A stretch of 64,000 nt of DNA from the NCBI RefSeq assembly GCF_017354985.1, contig NZ_CP071501.1, positions 1,569,501 through 1,633,500 of the forward strand, in the 5' to 3' direction. Numbering within the stretch: position 1 is the first letter of the stretch; each line of letters opens with the position of its first letter. The notes under the pieces are model-generated. The model was not told the DNA's origin. It did no database searches and saw only the letters and a program-made list of their open reading frames with translations. Made by a program: the position numbers and the translations under genes. Source of the DNA: Shewanella cyperi. Lineage in GTDB: Bacteria; Pseudomonadota; Gammaproteobacteria; Enterobacterales; Shewanellaceae. Of this stretch, positions 40,055 through 48,807 are shown in pieces.

Positions 40055-42340
40055 GTGACCAATCCATTTATGCTGGGCTTTTGCGCCCTGGTGTTGTCTG
40101 CGCTGCTGTGGCCGCAGTTGTTGCCATGGTACCTCATCCCTGTGACAGTTTTGGGTGGGGTAGGGCTGCTCAGACAAAAACCTCTGCTAGCCGGTGCCCT
40201 GCTCGGGGCGACCTGGATAAGTCTCTATGTGCAGTACGTTATCCAACCGGAGCATCACTGGGGCAATGAGCCCGTCAGTGTCGAGGCCGAAATCATATCA
40301 CCGGCCAGTGGCAGGAGCGACTGGCAGCATATAGATATTCGAATAGTTAAACCACAATTAATTTTACCTCCCGGAGTGAGAGTTAGCCAAAAGGTACGCC
40401 TTTCCTGGAAAGAGGCTCCTTTGGTGCAAGCGGGTGAACGTTGGCGCTTGTTGTTAAGGTTCAAAGCCATTGATTCTGTGCTCAATCAGGGGGGATTCAA
40501 TGGCCAGCGTCAGTTGCTTGCCAAACATATAGGAGCGCGGGCGACAGTGCTCAGGGCCGAACGTCTGGCGCCTTCCACCGCATTTCGAACGGTCCTGGTC
40601 AACCGCCTCGATACAGGGTTGGCGTCACTCAGTCACAGGGACTTGCTGCAAGCCTTGTTGAGCGGAGACAGGAATGAGTTTGCTCCGGAGCTGTGGCAAG
40701 CGCTGAGAATAAGTGCCACAGGGCATTTGGTGACAATTTCCGGCTTGCACCTGTCGGTGGTGGCAGCCTGGATTTATGGCTTGGTATTTTTTCTGTTGCA
40801 GCGGTTTTTCCCCACGCCAACAAGGCGGAATCTGTTGTTGGCCATGGTCTTTGCAGCCCTTGCCGTCATTGGCTATGGCTGGCTTGCCGGCATGGGACTG
40901 GCTACACAAAGGGCACTGGTAATGTTGCTGTTGCTGATGCTACTGAGCCTGATGAAACGTTTTGCCTCACCTTGGGAGCGGCTGTTGTGGGCCTTGTTCT
41001 TTGTGCTGCTGTGGGATCCGCTGGCCATACTGGGGGGCGGACTCTGGCTGTCATTCTGTGCCATCGCCATCATCTTGTTGACGGTTGAGAATGCCCTGGC
41101 CTCAGAGCATAGCGGTATAAGGATGCGGCTGAAGCAATTTTTACGTTTGCAGCTGGCCTTGTCCCTGGGGCTGGCGCTGGTGCAGGGCTTGTTATTTGGT
41201 GGGCTAGGCCTTCACGGCGTGTGGATGAACCTGTTGATGGTGCCCTGGTTCTCACTGGTGGTGATCCCCCTGACCATGGCGGGACTGATGGGCGCCTTGA
41301 TCCTGATGCCTCTGGATTTGCCCATTGATCTGCTGTTTCAGCCCGCCAATGCCGCGCTGTGGCCCTTTGTCCGTTTGCTCGATGCAGTCCAGACATTGCC
41401 GCTGGCCTGGTGGCCCCTGGCCGATGCGCAGGGGGCTGCGCTCTTGTTTGTGCCCCTGGCATGGATGCTGTGGCGCCTGAATAGCCACTGGAGTCGGTGG
41501 TTGGCCACTGTTTTTGTGTTGCCCTTGCTGCTGGCGGTCCTGGTTTCTACTCGGTCCGCTGACAGCTGGCGTGCACATGTGCTGGATGTGGGACAGGGGC
41601 TGGCAGTCGTGGTGGAACAAGATCATGGCGCCTTGTTATACGATACCGGGGCGGCTTTTGGTGACGATTTCAGCTATGCCGAACGGGTCATAGTGCCCTT
41701 TCTGCACAGTCGGGGCATCTCCAGGCTGGATTATCTGATTGTCAGTCATGAAGATAATGACCATGCCGGTGGGCTTGAGGTGATTAAGCGCAATGTGGCG
41801 GTTGACCGGTTAATCTCAGACGGTCCCTGGCCGGATGCCGAGCCTTGCAGGCCGGGAACGCTTAAATGGCATGCTCTGTCCTTGTCTTTCCTGTGGCCCG
41901 CTTCGCAACCTGCGGGGCGGGTGGGGAACAACGGCTCCTGTGTGCTGCATATCGGCGGGGGCGGGCAGAGCCTGTTGTTACCCGGTGATATTGAAAGGGA
42001 AGCCGAACTCGCCATGATGGCTGTTTTGCCTTCGGCTACTTTGCTGGTGGCACCCCACCATGGCAGCCGCACTTCATCCGGCAAGGAGTTTATCGCCCGG
42101 GTGCAGCCCGAGAAGACTGTGTTTGCTGCCGGCGCGGGAAACAGATATGGCTTTCCCAAAGCCGACATAGTTGAGCGTTACCGGGCTTCCGGCAGCGCAG
42201 TTTATGTCACAGGTGACAGTGGCCAACTCAGCTTTGAATTTGATGGCAGTCAGGTTCGGGTGCGGGGCTATCGCAGTGAGCTGGCGCCATTTTGGTATAA
42301 CCGCCGCTTTGGAGTTGGTGACTCGTCCAATCCGGAGTAG
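40055..42340 (+). CDS. comEC: ComEC/Rec2-type DNA uptake channel protein
   Basis: 761 residues from GTG 40055; ATG 40070 is an alternative. ComEC carries single-stranded DNA across the inner membrane during transformation. There are several N-terminal membrane helices, then an OB-fold DUF4131 region (~65-160, ISPASGRSDWQHI...). The Competence domain holds SGLHLSVVAAW and the helices of the channel. The C-terminal metallo-beta-lactamase-like domain has VLDVGQGLAVVVEQ, SHEDNDHAGGLEV near 563 and HHGSRTSSG near 667, with the metal-binding HxDxDH intact. No other competence genes are nearby. Confidence 0.9.
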   Translation: MTNPFMLGFCALVLSALLWPQLLPWYLIPVTVLGGVGLLRQKPLLAGALLGATWISLYVQYVIQPEHHWGNEPVSVEAEIISPASGRSDWQHIDIRIVKPQLILPPGVRVSQKVRLSWKEAPLVQAGERWRLLLRFKAIDSVLNQGGFNGQRQLLAKHIGARATVLRAERLAPSTAFRTVLVNRLDTGLASLSHRDLLQALLSGDRNEFAPELWQALRISATGHLVTISGLHLSVVAAWIYGLVFFLLQRFFPTPTRRNLLLAMVFAALAVIGYGWLAGMGLATQRALVMLLLLMLLSLMKRFASPWERLLWALFFVLLWDPLAILGGGLWLSFCAIAIILLTVENALASEHSGIRMRLKQFLRLQLALSLGLALVQGLLFGGLGLHGVWMNLLMVPWFSLVVIPLTMAGLMGALILMPLDLPIDLLFQPANAALWPFVRLLDAVQTLPLAWWPLADAQGAALLFVPLAWMLWRLNSHWSRWLATVFVLPLLLAVLVSTRSADSWRAHVLDVGQGLAVVVEQDHGALLYDTGAAFGDDFSYAERVIVPFLHSRGISRLDYLIVSHEDNDHAGGLEVIKRNVAVDRLISDGPWPDAEPCRPGTLKWHALSLSFLWPASQPAGRVGNNGSCVLHIGGGGQSLLLPGDIEREAELAMMAVLPSATLLVAPHHGSRTSSGKEFIARVQPEKTVFAAGAGNRYGFPKADIVERYRASGSAVYVTGDSGQLSFEFDGSQVRVRGYRSELAPFWYNRRFGVGDSSNPE

Positions 42341-42373
42341 AATGCAGCCTTTGTTATTATTTCAGACTTTTCA

Positions 42374-44182
42374 ATGACAACATCTGCCAAGAATGAAGTA
42401 TGGGTGGTTTTCCGGCGTCTGCTGGGCTATCTCAAGCCGATGAAATCCATCTTTGTAATGTCGCTACTTGGACTCATTACTTATGGCGCAGTAGACACCC
42501 TGTTTATCGCCTTCATTCAACCTTTCATCGACAAAGGTTTTAATGGATCCACTCCCCAGGTTCAGGGCATGGGCCTGGCCATGGAAGCAAACAAGGGCTT
42601 TGGCTCAGGTTCAGACGTGTTGCTGATGGCGCCGTTCGTGGTGGTGGGGATGTTTACCCTGCGCGGTTTGGCCAACTTTGTCTCCACCTATGGTATTTCC
42701 TATATGAGTGCCAGACTCATTATGGATTTGCGCCAGCAGGTATTTAATCACTACCTGACGCTGCCCGTGAGCTACATGGACAGGGAAAATGCCGGTAACC
42801 TGATTTCCCGGGTCACCTTTGATACCGAGCAGATTGCCAGGGCCTCCGGCAGTGCGCTGATCTCCATTGTCCGTGACAGCATTACCGTTATAGGTATGCT
42901 GGTGCTGATGTTCTATTCCTCCTGGAAGCTGTCCCTGTGCATTATTGTGGTAGGCCCCATCATAGGTTGGGTGATAGCGACCGTGAGCCGCCGTTTCCGC
43001 AAGGTGTCCAAACAAATCCAAACCGCCATGGGCGGTGTGACGGCGACGACCGAGCAGATGGTCAAGGGGCATAAAAACGTGCTCGCCTTTGGTGGCCAGG
43101 AGACGGAGCGACAAAGGTTTGCCAAGGTTAACGATCAGAACCGCCATCAGAATATGAAGCTGGCGGTGGCCCAGGCCATCAGCCAACCTCTCATCATGAT
43201 CATAGGCTCCTTTGCGCTGGCGTTTGTTATCTATGCCGCCAGCCTCGACAGTCTCAAGCATGAGCTGACCGCGGGTACCTTTGCCGCGGTATTGGCGGCC
43301 ATGTTGGCCATGTTGCAACCGATTAAAAACCTGACCCGGGTCAATGCCGAATTCCAGCGCGGCATCGCCGCCTGTACCACGGTTTTTGAGCTGCTCGACA
43401 CTCCGTCTGAGAGCGATAAGGGCCATTATCACTGTGAGCGGGTTAACGGCAAGCTGACCTTTGACAAGGTTAAATTCCGTTATGAAGGCCAGGAGCGCCT
43501 GGCGCTGGATGACATCAGCTTTGAAGTGAAGCCCGGCCGTACCCTGGCGCTGGTGGGGCGCTCGGGCTCGGGTAAGTCCACCATCGCCAGCCTGGTGAGC
43601 CGCTTCTATTCGGGGCTTGAGCAGGGCGATATCCTGCTTGATGATGTCAGCATCTACGATTATCAACTGGCGAACCTGCGCAGTCAGGTGGCGCTGGTGT
43701 CCCAGCAGGTGACCCTGTTCAACGACAGCATCGCCAATAACATAGCCTATGCCTATCCGGGTGAAGTCACCCGCGGGCAGATTGAGCAGGCGGCGACCCT
43801 GGCACACGCCATGGAGTTCATCAAAGACTTGCCCCAAGGTCTGGATACCCAGGTGGGCGAAAACGGTGTGCTGCTTTCCGGTGGCCAACGTCAGCGTATC
43901 GCCATTGCCCGCGCCATCCTGCGCAATGCACCGGTGCTTATTCTCGACGAGGCGACCTCGGCGCTGGATACCGAGTCCGAGAAGGCGATACAGCAGGGGC
44001 TGGACAATTTGCGTCACAATCGCACCTCTGTGGTGATAGCCCACAGGCTGTCAACCATAGAAAGCGCCGATGAAATTCTGGTGGTGGATCAGGGCAGGGT
44101 GGTAGAGCGCGGCAACCATGCCGAGCTGCTGGCCAAAGATGGCATGTACGCCAAGTTGTACCAAATGCAGTTCAGTGGCTGA
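42374..44182 (+). CDS. msbA: Lipid A export ATP-binding/permease protein
   Basis: 602 residues. MsbA flips lipid A-core from the inner to the outer leaflet of the inner membrane. It is a half-transporter with six N-terminal helices (GLITYGAVDTLFIAFIQPFID near the start, GMLVLMFYSSWKLSLCIIVV). The C-terminal ABC domain has Walker A GRSGSGKST near 394, signature LLSGGQRQRIAIARAI near 500 and Walker B LILDEATSALD near 520, followed by the H-loop VVIAHRLST. lpxK follows one base after its stop, the usual coupling of lipid A synthesis and export. Confidence 0.96.
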   Translation: MTTSAKNEVWVVFRRLLGYLKPMKSIFVMSLLGLITYGAVDTLFIAFIQPFIDKGFNGSTPQVQGMGLAMEANKGFGSGSDVLLMAPFVVVGMFTLRGLANFVSTYGISYMSARLIMDLRQQVFNHYLTLPVSYMDRENAGNLISRVTFDTEQIARASGSALISIVRDSITVIGMLVLMFYSSWKLSLCIIVVGPIIGWVIATVSRRFRKVSKQIQTAMGGVTATTEQMVKGHKNVLAFGGQETERQRFAKVNDQNRHQNMKLAVAQAISQPLIMIIGSFALAFVIYAASLDSLKHELTAGTFAAVLAAMLAMLQPIKNLTRVNAEFQRGIAACTTVFELLDTPSESDKGHYHCERVNGKLTFDKVKFRYEGQERLALDDISFEVKPGRTLALVGRSGSGKSTIASLVSRFYSGLEQGDILLDDVSIYDYQLANLRSQVALVSQQVTLFNDSIANNIAYAYPGEVTRGQIEQAATLAHAMEFIKDLPQGLDTQVGENGVLLSGGQRQRIAIARAILRNAPVLILDEATSALDTESEKAIQQGLDNLRHNRTSVVIAHRLSTIESADEILVVDQGRVVERGNHAELLAKDGMYAKLYQMQFSG

Positions 44183-44183
44183 T

Positions 44184-45188
44184 ATGCAGCAGTGGATCCA
44201 TGCCATTTGGTATGAGAACAAGCCCGGTAAGTGGTTGTTGGCGCCCTTGTCGCTGTTGTTTTGGCTGGTGAGCGCCATTAGGCGCCTGCTGTTTCGGTTG
44301 GGCGTCAAACAAACCGTCATCTTACCTGTGCCTGTCATTGTGGTTGGCAACATTACCGCCGGCGGTAGTGGCAAGACCCCTACGGTTATCCATCTTATTG
44401 AGTTGTTGCGCCGTGAGGGCTATACCCCCGGGGTGATCAGCCGAGGTTATGGCGCTGATATCAAGGGTGTTCGTGCTGTGCTCTCGGGGGCGTCGGCAAG
44501 CGAAGTGGGCGACGAGCCGGCCATGATAGTAGCGCGCACCTGTGTGCCCATGGTGGTCGGCAGAGACAGGGTGGCCGCGGCCAAAGCCCTGCTTAACGGC
44601 TGTGGTGTGGATGTCATCATTTGTGATGACGGCTTGCAACACTACCGTCTTGGACGGGATATAGAGCTGGCGCTTATTGATGGTCAACGTCGTCTGGGAA
44701 ATGGCTGGTTGCTGCCGGCAGGCCCCTTGAGAGAGTTGCCGTGGCGTCTGCAACAGGTGGATTTTGTGCTCAATAACGGCGGCAAACCCTCGGCCGGTGA
44801 GTGGGCCATGACCCTGGAGCCGGGACCATTGCAAAGCCTGATGGCCGGGCACGCTGCCCCGGAACCTGGGCAACAGGTCAATGCCTTTGCCGGCATAGGC
44901 AATCCACAGCGATTTTTTGATACTTTAAATGGCCTTGGCTTCATTTTGGATAAGGTTCAGGCCTTTAACGATCATCAGGCCCTGACGATTGCAGATTTGG
45001 CTGCATTCGGTGACGGGCTGCCGCTGTTGATGACGGAGAAAGATGCCATCAAGTGCCTTGGCTTTGCCAAAGACAACTGGTGGTATTTGCCGGTCACGGC
45101 AAATTTCCCGATTGAATTCGACAGGCAATTAGTGGCTGCGGTGGCCAAGGCCGCCGCCAACAAGAAAGGACAGAGAAATGGCTTTTGA
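44184..45188 (+). CDS. lpxK: Tetraacyldisaccharide 4'-kinase
   Basis: 334 residues from ATG 44184, one base after the msbA stop. LpxK phosphorylates the 4' position of the lipid A disaccharide at the inner membrane. An N-terminal hydrophobic region ([20 protein letters not shown], ~18-37) is followed by the P-loop [19 protein letters not shown] near 53-71. GVISRGYG near ~88, [20 protein letters not shown] (catalytic Asp and metal ligands) near 145-164 and LPAGPLRE are also visible. It overlaps the next gene, ycaR, by 11 bases. Confidence 0.96.
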   Translation: MQQWIHAIWYENKPGKWLLAPLSLLFWLVSAIRRLLFRLGVKQTVILPVPVIVVGNITAGGSGKTPTVIHLIELLRREGYTPGVISRGYGADIKGVRAVLSGASASEVGDEPAMIVARTCVPMVVGRDRVAAAKALLNGCGVDVIICDDGLQHYRLGRDIELALIDGQRRLGNGWLLPAGPLRELPWRLQQVDFVLNNGGKPSAGEWAMTLEPGPLQSLMAGHAAPEPGQQVNAFAGIGNPQRFFDTLNGLGFILDKVQAFNDHQALTIADLAAFGDGLPLLMTEKDAIKCLGFAKDNWWYLPVTANFPIEFDRQLVAAVAKAAANKKGQRNGF

Positions 45189-45357
45189 TAAAAAACTGTT
45201 GGACATAGTGGCCTGCCCCGTGTGCAAGGGCAAACTTGAGTATGATAAGCAGGCGCAGCAATTGATTTGCAAGGTCGATCGTTTGGCCTATCCCATCACG
45301 GAAGGGATCCCTGTGCTGCTGGCAAATCGCGCTGTCCCCTGGCAGCCAGAGAACTGA
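45178..45357 (+). CDS. ycaR: YcaR/Trm112-like zinc-ribbon protein
   Basis: 59 residues, starting inside the end of lpxK (ATG 45178, AAAGGA ten bases upstream). The family is UPF0434/Trm112-like, with [11 protein letters not shown] (Cys13, Cys16), a further Cys31 in [20 protein letters not shown] and the conserved proline-rich end. The fold is a small zinc-ribbon-like domain; the role in bacteria is not settled, though it is often linked to lpxK and kdsB. kdsB does not follow here. A clear terminator does. Confidence 0.9.
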   Translation: MAFDKKLLDIVACPVCKGKLEYDKQAQQLICKVDRLAYPITEGIPVLLANRAVPWQPEN

Positions 45358-45373
45358 TGCACAACGCCTTCAT

Positions 45374-45404
45374 ACGCCCTCCCTTGAGGGCGTTGTTGTT
45401 TTTC
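45374..45404 (+). terminator. Terminator of the msbA-lpxK-ycaR operon
   Basis: ACGCCCTC-CCTT-GAGGGCGT followed by TGTTGTTTTTCC. Confidence 0.8.
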
Positions 45405-45584
45405 CGTTGGCAGTTGTCTTTAAAATTCTTTCTGGAGGATTTAATAAAGCTGGATATCTGTAAATTTGTGGTTAATACAGATTGTTATCATGGTAAAAGT
45501 CAGTGAATAACGCTTAATTCTTATTGAGTTTCCACTCAAGCGTCACAATAATTTGCACTTTCAGCTGGGGAAAGGAGTCCAGAG

Positions 45585-46310
45585 GTGGAAGACGCAGAAT
45601 TTTCTCAACTCGTATCCAATGTACTGCAACATCATCGTGGCAATCGCATCACGCCATTTGAATACCATGGAAAAAAATATTGGCTGAAGCAGGCTGAAAA
45701 GCTTGAAGGGGCCATGCGTTTTATGAAGTCAGATCCCAAAGAGGCGTTGCAGCGGGAAATTGCTGCTCTTAAGTTGCTTGGGGATAAGCAGGCGCCGGTT
45801 CCCCGGCTGGTTGATGCCGGCAACGACTATCTGGTGCTGGAAGATGCCGGGATCACGCTGAACCGTTGGTTGACAGTGGAAGGGCAGCCATCGCTGCAGT
45901 CTATTTTGAATGATGCTGCCGGCGCGTTGGCAGGATTGCATAAGCTGCAATTGGCTCATGGGCGGCCGGCGCTGAGGGACATAGGCTGGCAGCAGGGGAA
46001 GGTCACCTTTATCGATTTCGAAGCCAGTCAGCTGGGTAAAGATTTACTCAGGCAGCAAACCCGGGATCTGCTGGTCTTTGTGCACAGCCTGTATCGCTAC
46101 CTGGGACCCAGACGCGAGATGATTATCGAGGCCATAGGCCAGTACTGTCGTAATGGCTGCCACCATGTTTGGCTGGCGGCGCAAAAACGGCTGAAAAAAT
46201 GGCAATGGTTGCGCCCTTTCCTCAAGCCACTCCGTCACCGGGGAGGTCGTGATCTGCGTCCCGTTTATTGGGTCTTGGATCACTTTAAACACACACCTGG
46301 CTGCGCCTGA
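45585..46310 (+). CDS. Kinase-fold protein, LPS-kinase/RIO-like
   Basis: 241 residues from GTG 45585, with AAAGGAGTC six bases upstream. It has the protein-kinase-like layout: KYWLKQAEK near 30-38 (nucleotide-binding lysine), a Glu in the helix EALQREIAALKLL, YLVLEDAG hinge, then the catalytic loop AHGRPALRDIGW near 125-136 and the metal-binding IDFEASQLG near 145 (DFE in place of DFG). Similar small kinases phosphorylate lipopolysaccharide core heptose or Kdo. I cannot assign the substrate, but the location after msbA-lpxK-ycaR fits LPS modification. It has its own leader of 227 bases. Confidence 0.75.
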   Translation: MEDAEFSQLVSNVLQHHRGNRITPFEYHGKKYWLKQAEKLEGAMRFMKSDPKEALQREIAALKLLGDKQAPVPRLVDAGNDYLVLEDAGITLNRWLTVEGQPSLQSILNDAAGALAGLHKLQLAHGRPALRDIGWQQGKVTFIDFEASQLGKDLLRQQTRDLLVFVHSLYRYLGPRREMIIEAIGQYCRNGCHHVWLAAQKRLKKWQWLRPFLKPLRHRGGRDLRPVYWVLDHFKHTPGCA

Positions 46311-46762
46311 GCACACTTCTTTTGACACCCCTGAAAATGGGGTGTCAAATTCCAGTCAAGCGACTTTTTATTGACACACTGCAATAAAGTCCTGTTTCTC
46401 GAAAAAAAAGCACTTTTCCTTTTTTTGACACTGCTAACTAACGGAAAATGGTCAAAATTTCGTCTGGTCAAACCAGTATAAATTTTAATCAATCTTATTG
46501 GTTGTTTTACAAGGAAAAGGGCTGAAACCCGCGAAAATACTGGGTTTAACCCTATATACAAATTAAATCGATTCTTTATAGAATGTTCCTGCCGAACAGA
46601 TCCACAGAGATTTGGGTAAAGTGAAGAAAAGCGTTTCAATCGGCGGATAGGATTTCCAGAAGCGCAGCTGACTTCCCGTAGTAATCACAAACAAATCCGA
46701 GACAGCCCAAACACTTGCTGTTTGAGCACGAGGGGACTTGTTTTGCCCAAAAGAGATGTAAG
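46311..46762. other. 452-base regulatory gap before the metalloprotease gene
   Basis: Contains a perfect 11-bp hairpin (46321-46349, TTTGACACCCC/GGGGTGTCAAA) and repeated TTGACAC boxes at 46322, 46371 and 46425, with a reverse copy at 46342. A weak -24/-12-like element lies near 46704-46719 (AGCCCAAACACTTGCT, GC instead of the required GG). It is AT-rich in the middle, with no open frame recognised. Confidence 0.5.
46321..46349. terminator. Hairpin after the kinase-like gene
   Basis: TTTGACACCCC-TGAAAAT-GGGGTGTCAAA, 11 perfect base pairs, ten bases after the stop codon. The following TTCC is a poor T-tract, so efficiency is uncertain. Confidence 0.55.
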
Positions 46763-48730
46763 ATGAAAAATTCCGCCCTGATGTTGCTTGCCACCCTGTC
46801 ACTGAGCCAGTTTGCATACGCTGCCCCCTTGAAACTTGAAGGCCAGCTGTTGCTGGATTTTGAAGACTTCAATGAGCACGCCGTGCAGCAGTACAAACTC
46901 AAAGGCGCCAATGGCGAAATACACCAACTGGCATTCAGCCAAAAGCCTGACTGGGTCAAGCCCGGTCAAAAGGTAAGGGTGTTTGGCCAAGCCAAGGGCA
47001 AACAATTCCAGGTTGAAGAGGAGGGGATCTCCTTACTGCAGTCAACCGAGACTCAGACCCAGTCTACCAGTCTGAATCAGAGCACTGCCGCCGTCAGTGG
47101 CACCCACAGTGTGCTGGTGGCCGAGGTTAATTTCGCGGTCAATCCTATAGTGCGATTCACTGTGGCCGATATCGATGCCATGGTGATGCAGGATTCTTCA
47201 GCTTTCTTCAGCGAAAATTCATATGGTGCCATGTCACTTGGCGGTTCTGTGGCGGATCCTGTGACCGTGGATGTGGATGTGTCCGTGTGTAATACCGACG
47301 TAGTGGCAGCTGCGGCCGATGCCGAGCTGGTACGTCGTGGTTACAATATCGATGGTTTCGATCACGTGATGTACCTGATCCCAACGCATCCCAAGTGCAC
47401 CTGGTCAGGAAAGGCCAACGTCAATGGCAAGCGCAGCTGGATCAAGCGTGTGCAACTGTCGACCATCAACCATGAACTGGGCCACAACCTGGGTCTGTAT
47501 CACGCCAATAAGAAAGACTGTGCTGATTTGACCACCAAGCCCAGCTCACAGTGCACTGTCTATGAATATGGTGATTACCTGGCAGCCATGAGTGGCACCA
47601 ATACTCCCAAGCACTTTACCTCTTTCAACAAGCAGTTGCTGGGTTGGATGCAGGGCCGCATGGTGACCGTCACCAGTGACAGCCGTGTTACCCTTTCTGC
47701 CGTTGAAACCGATGCCGGCAGCTTCCCTCAGGCCCTGCGTATTGCCAACGGCACAGACGAGAACGGTCAGCCACTTTACTACTATGTTGAATATCGTCAG
47801 GCGGTAGGTTTTGACAGTTCACTGGCTACCGAAGCTTCAAACTTCCTTAACGGAGTCCGGTTGCGTGAAGGTGCCGACAACAACCCTGCCAGTGGCTATC
47901 TGCTGGACCCAACCCCAAACAGCACCAGCTACGATTGGGACGACATCAGCCTGGCACCCGGACAAGTTTTTGAGCAGCAAGGTGTGCGTTTGGAAGTGGT
48001 TTCCTCCAATGCCGACTCTGTGGTACTGGATATCAGCTTCGGTGGCAATACCGCTCAATGTCAGCGTGGCAGCACTCTGGTAAGCACAGTAACTTCAGTC
48101 TCCAGCCTGCTGGCCGGTGATCAAGCCCAGGCTACCCTGAAGCTGACCAACCAGGACAACAGCCTGTGCCCATCCTCTGTGTATGACCTGACTTCATTGG
48201 GTGACGCCGGTCTGTACACCAGCCTGAACCAGAGCTATGTGACAGTACCAGCAGGTCAAAGTGTGAACCTGGCACTGACCCTGACTGCGGATGCCCTGGC
48301 AAGCGGTACCCATAGCTGGAAAGTGACAGCGCAACGTGCCGAAGAGTCTGCAGCTGTGAGCAAAACCGGTAGCCTGAGTGTTATAGCGCAAAGCAGCAAC
48401 AGTGCCCCCGTTGCCCAGGATGACGCAGTCCTGACCTCTGGCACCGCCAGCATCAAGATTGTTGTATTGGCCAATGATAGTGATGCTGAAGGAGACGCAC
48501 TGCAGATATACAGTACTACTCAAGGTCGTTACGGCAGTGTTAAGGTCAATGCTGACAACAGCCTGACCTATACTCCAGGCAAGCGTTTCAAGGGTAGCGA
48601 CAGTTTCAGCTACACCATCACTGACGGTGAGCTGACTGCTACTGCGACAGTGACCCTGTCACCCGATAGCAGTGGCACTACCGACGGTGGCACCACCGGT
48701 ACTACCGGCGGCAAAGGTCGCAGCAAGTAA
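46763..48730 (+). CDS. Secreted metzincin-type metalloprotease with C-terminal Ig-like domain
   Basis: 655 residues from ATG 46763. A signal peptide ends at QFAYA near residue 20. The catalytic zinc motif HELGHNLGLYH (HExxHxxGxxH) is at ~237-247, followed by the Met-turn AAMSG near 282, typical of metzincins and close to the M11 (gametolysin-like) group. Residues ~440-540 form a beta domain with cysteine. Residues ~550-630 resemble a cadherin-like/tandem repeat of Ig type (APVAQDDAVLTSG, VVLANDSDAEGDALQI, YTPGKRFKGSDSFSYTITDG). It ends in a Gly/Thr-rich basic tail. No Xcp-type signal is recognised. It is probably an extracellular degradative enzyme or virulence factor. Confidence 0.85.
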   Translation: MKNSALMLLATLSLSQFAYAAPLKLEGQLLLDFEDFNEHAVQQYKLKGANGEIHQLAFSQKPDWVKPGQKVRVFGQAKGKQFQVEEEGISLLQSTETQTQSTSLNQSTAAVSGTHSVLVAEVNFAVNPIVRFTVADIDAMVMQDSSAFFSENSYGAMSLGGSVADPVTVDVDVSVCNTDVVAAAADAELVRRGYNIDGFDHVMYLIPTHPKCTWSGKANVNGKRSWIKRVQLSTINHELGHNLGLYHANKKDCADLTTKPSSQCTVYEYGDYLAAMSGTNTPKHFTSFNKQLLGWMQGRMVTVTSDSRVTLSAVETDAGSFPQALRIANGTDENGQPLYYYVEYRQAVGFDSSLATEASNFLNGVRLREGADNNPASGYLLDPTPNSTSYDWDDISLAPGQVFEQQGVRLEVVSSNADSVVLDISFGGNTAQCQRGSTLVSTVTSVSSLLAGDQAQATLKLTNQDNSLCPSSVYDLTSLGDAGLYTSLNQSYVTVPAGQSVNLALTLTADALASGTHSWKVTAQRAEESAAVSKTGSLSVIAQSSNSAPVAQDDAVLTSGTASIKIVVLANDSDAEGDALQIYSTTQGRYGSVKVNADNSLTYTPGKRFKGSDSFSYTITDGELTATATVTLSPDSSGTTDGGTTGTTGGKGRSK

Positions 48731-48745
48731 CAAGTAACAAGTAAC
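48725..48745 (+). repeat. 7-bp triplet repeat at the protease stop codon
   Basis: AAGTAAC three times in tandem, the first copy containing the stop codon TAA. It lies just before the terminator. Confidence 0.8.
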
Positions 48746-48756
48746 AATAAAATAAG

Positions 48757-48783
48757 AAAAGGGCCGGTCATCCGGCCCTTTTT
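48757..48783. terminator. Terminator between the protease and the secreted Cys-rich protein
   Basis: AAAAGGGCCGG-TCAT-CCGGCCCTTTTT, strong and bidirectional between convergent genes. Confidence 0.9.
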
Positions 48784-48807
48784 GCATTTTAGATTCACCG
48801 TTAAGGC

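Noticed and set aside
42611..44044. 477-codon open frame antisense to msbA
   Set aside because: Complement of the conserved MsbA transporter; no ribosome site and a low-complexity His/Gly-rich product.
46704..46719. Possible sigma-54 element before the metalloprotease (AGCCCAAACACTTGCT)
   Set aside because: The -24 position reads GC instead of the near-invariant GG, and no upstream activator repeats like those at 50635 are present; kept only as a remark.
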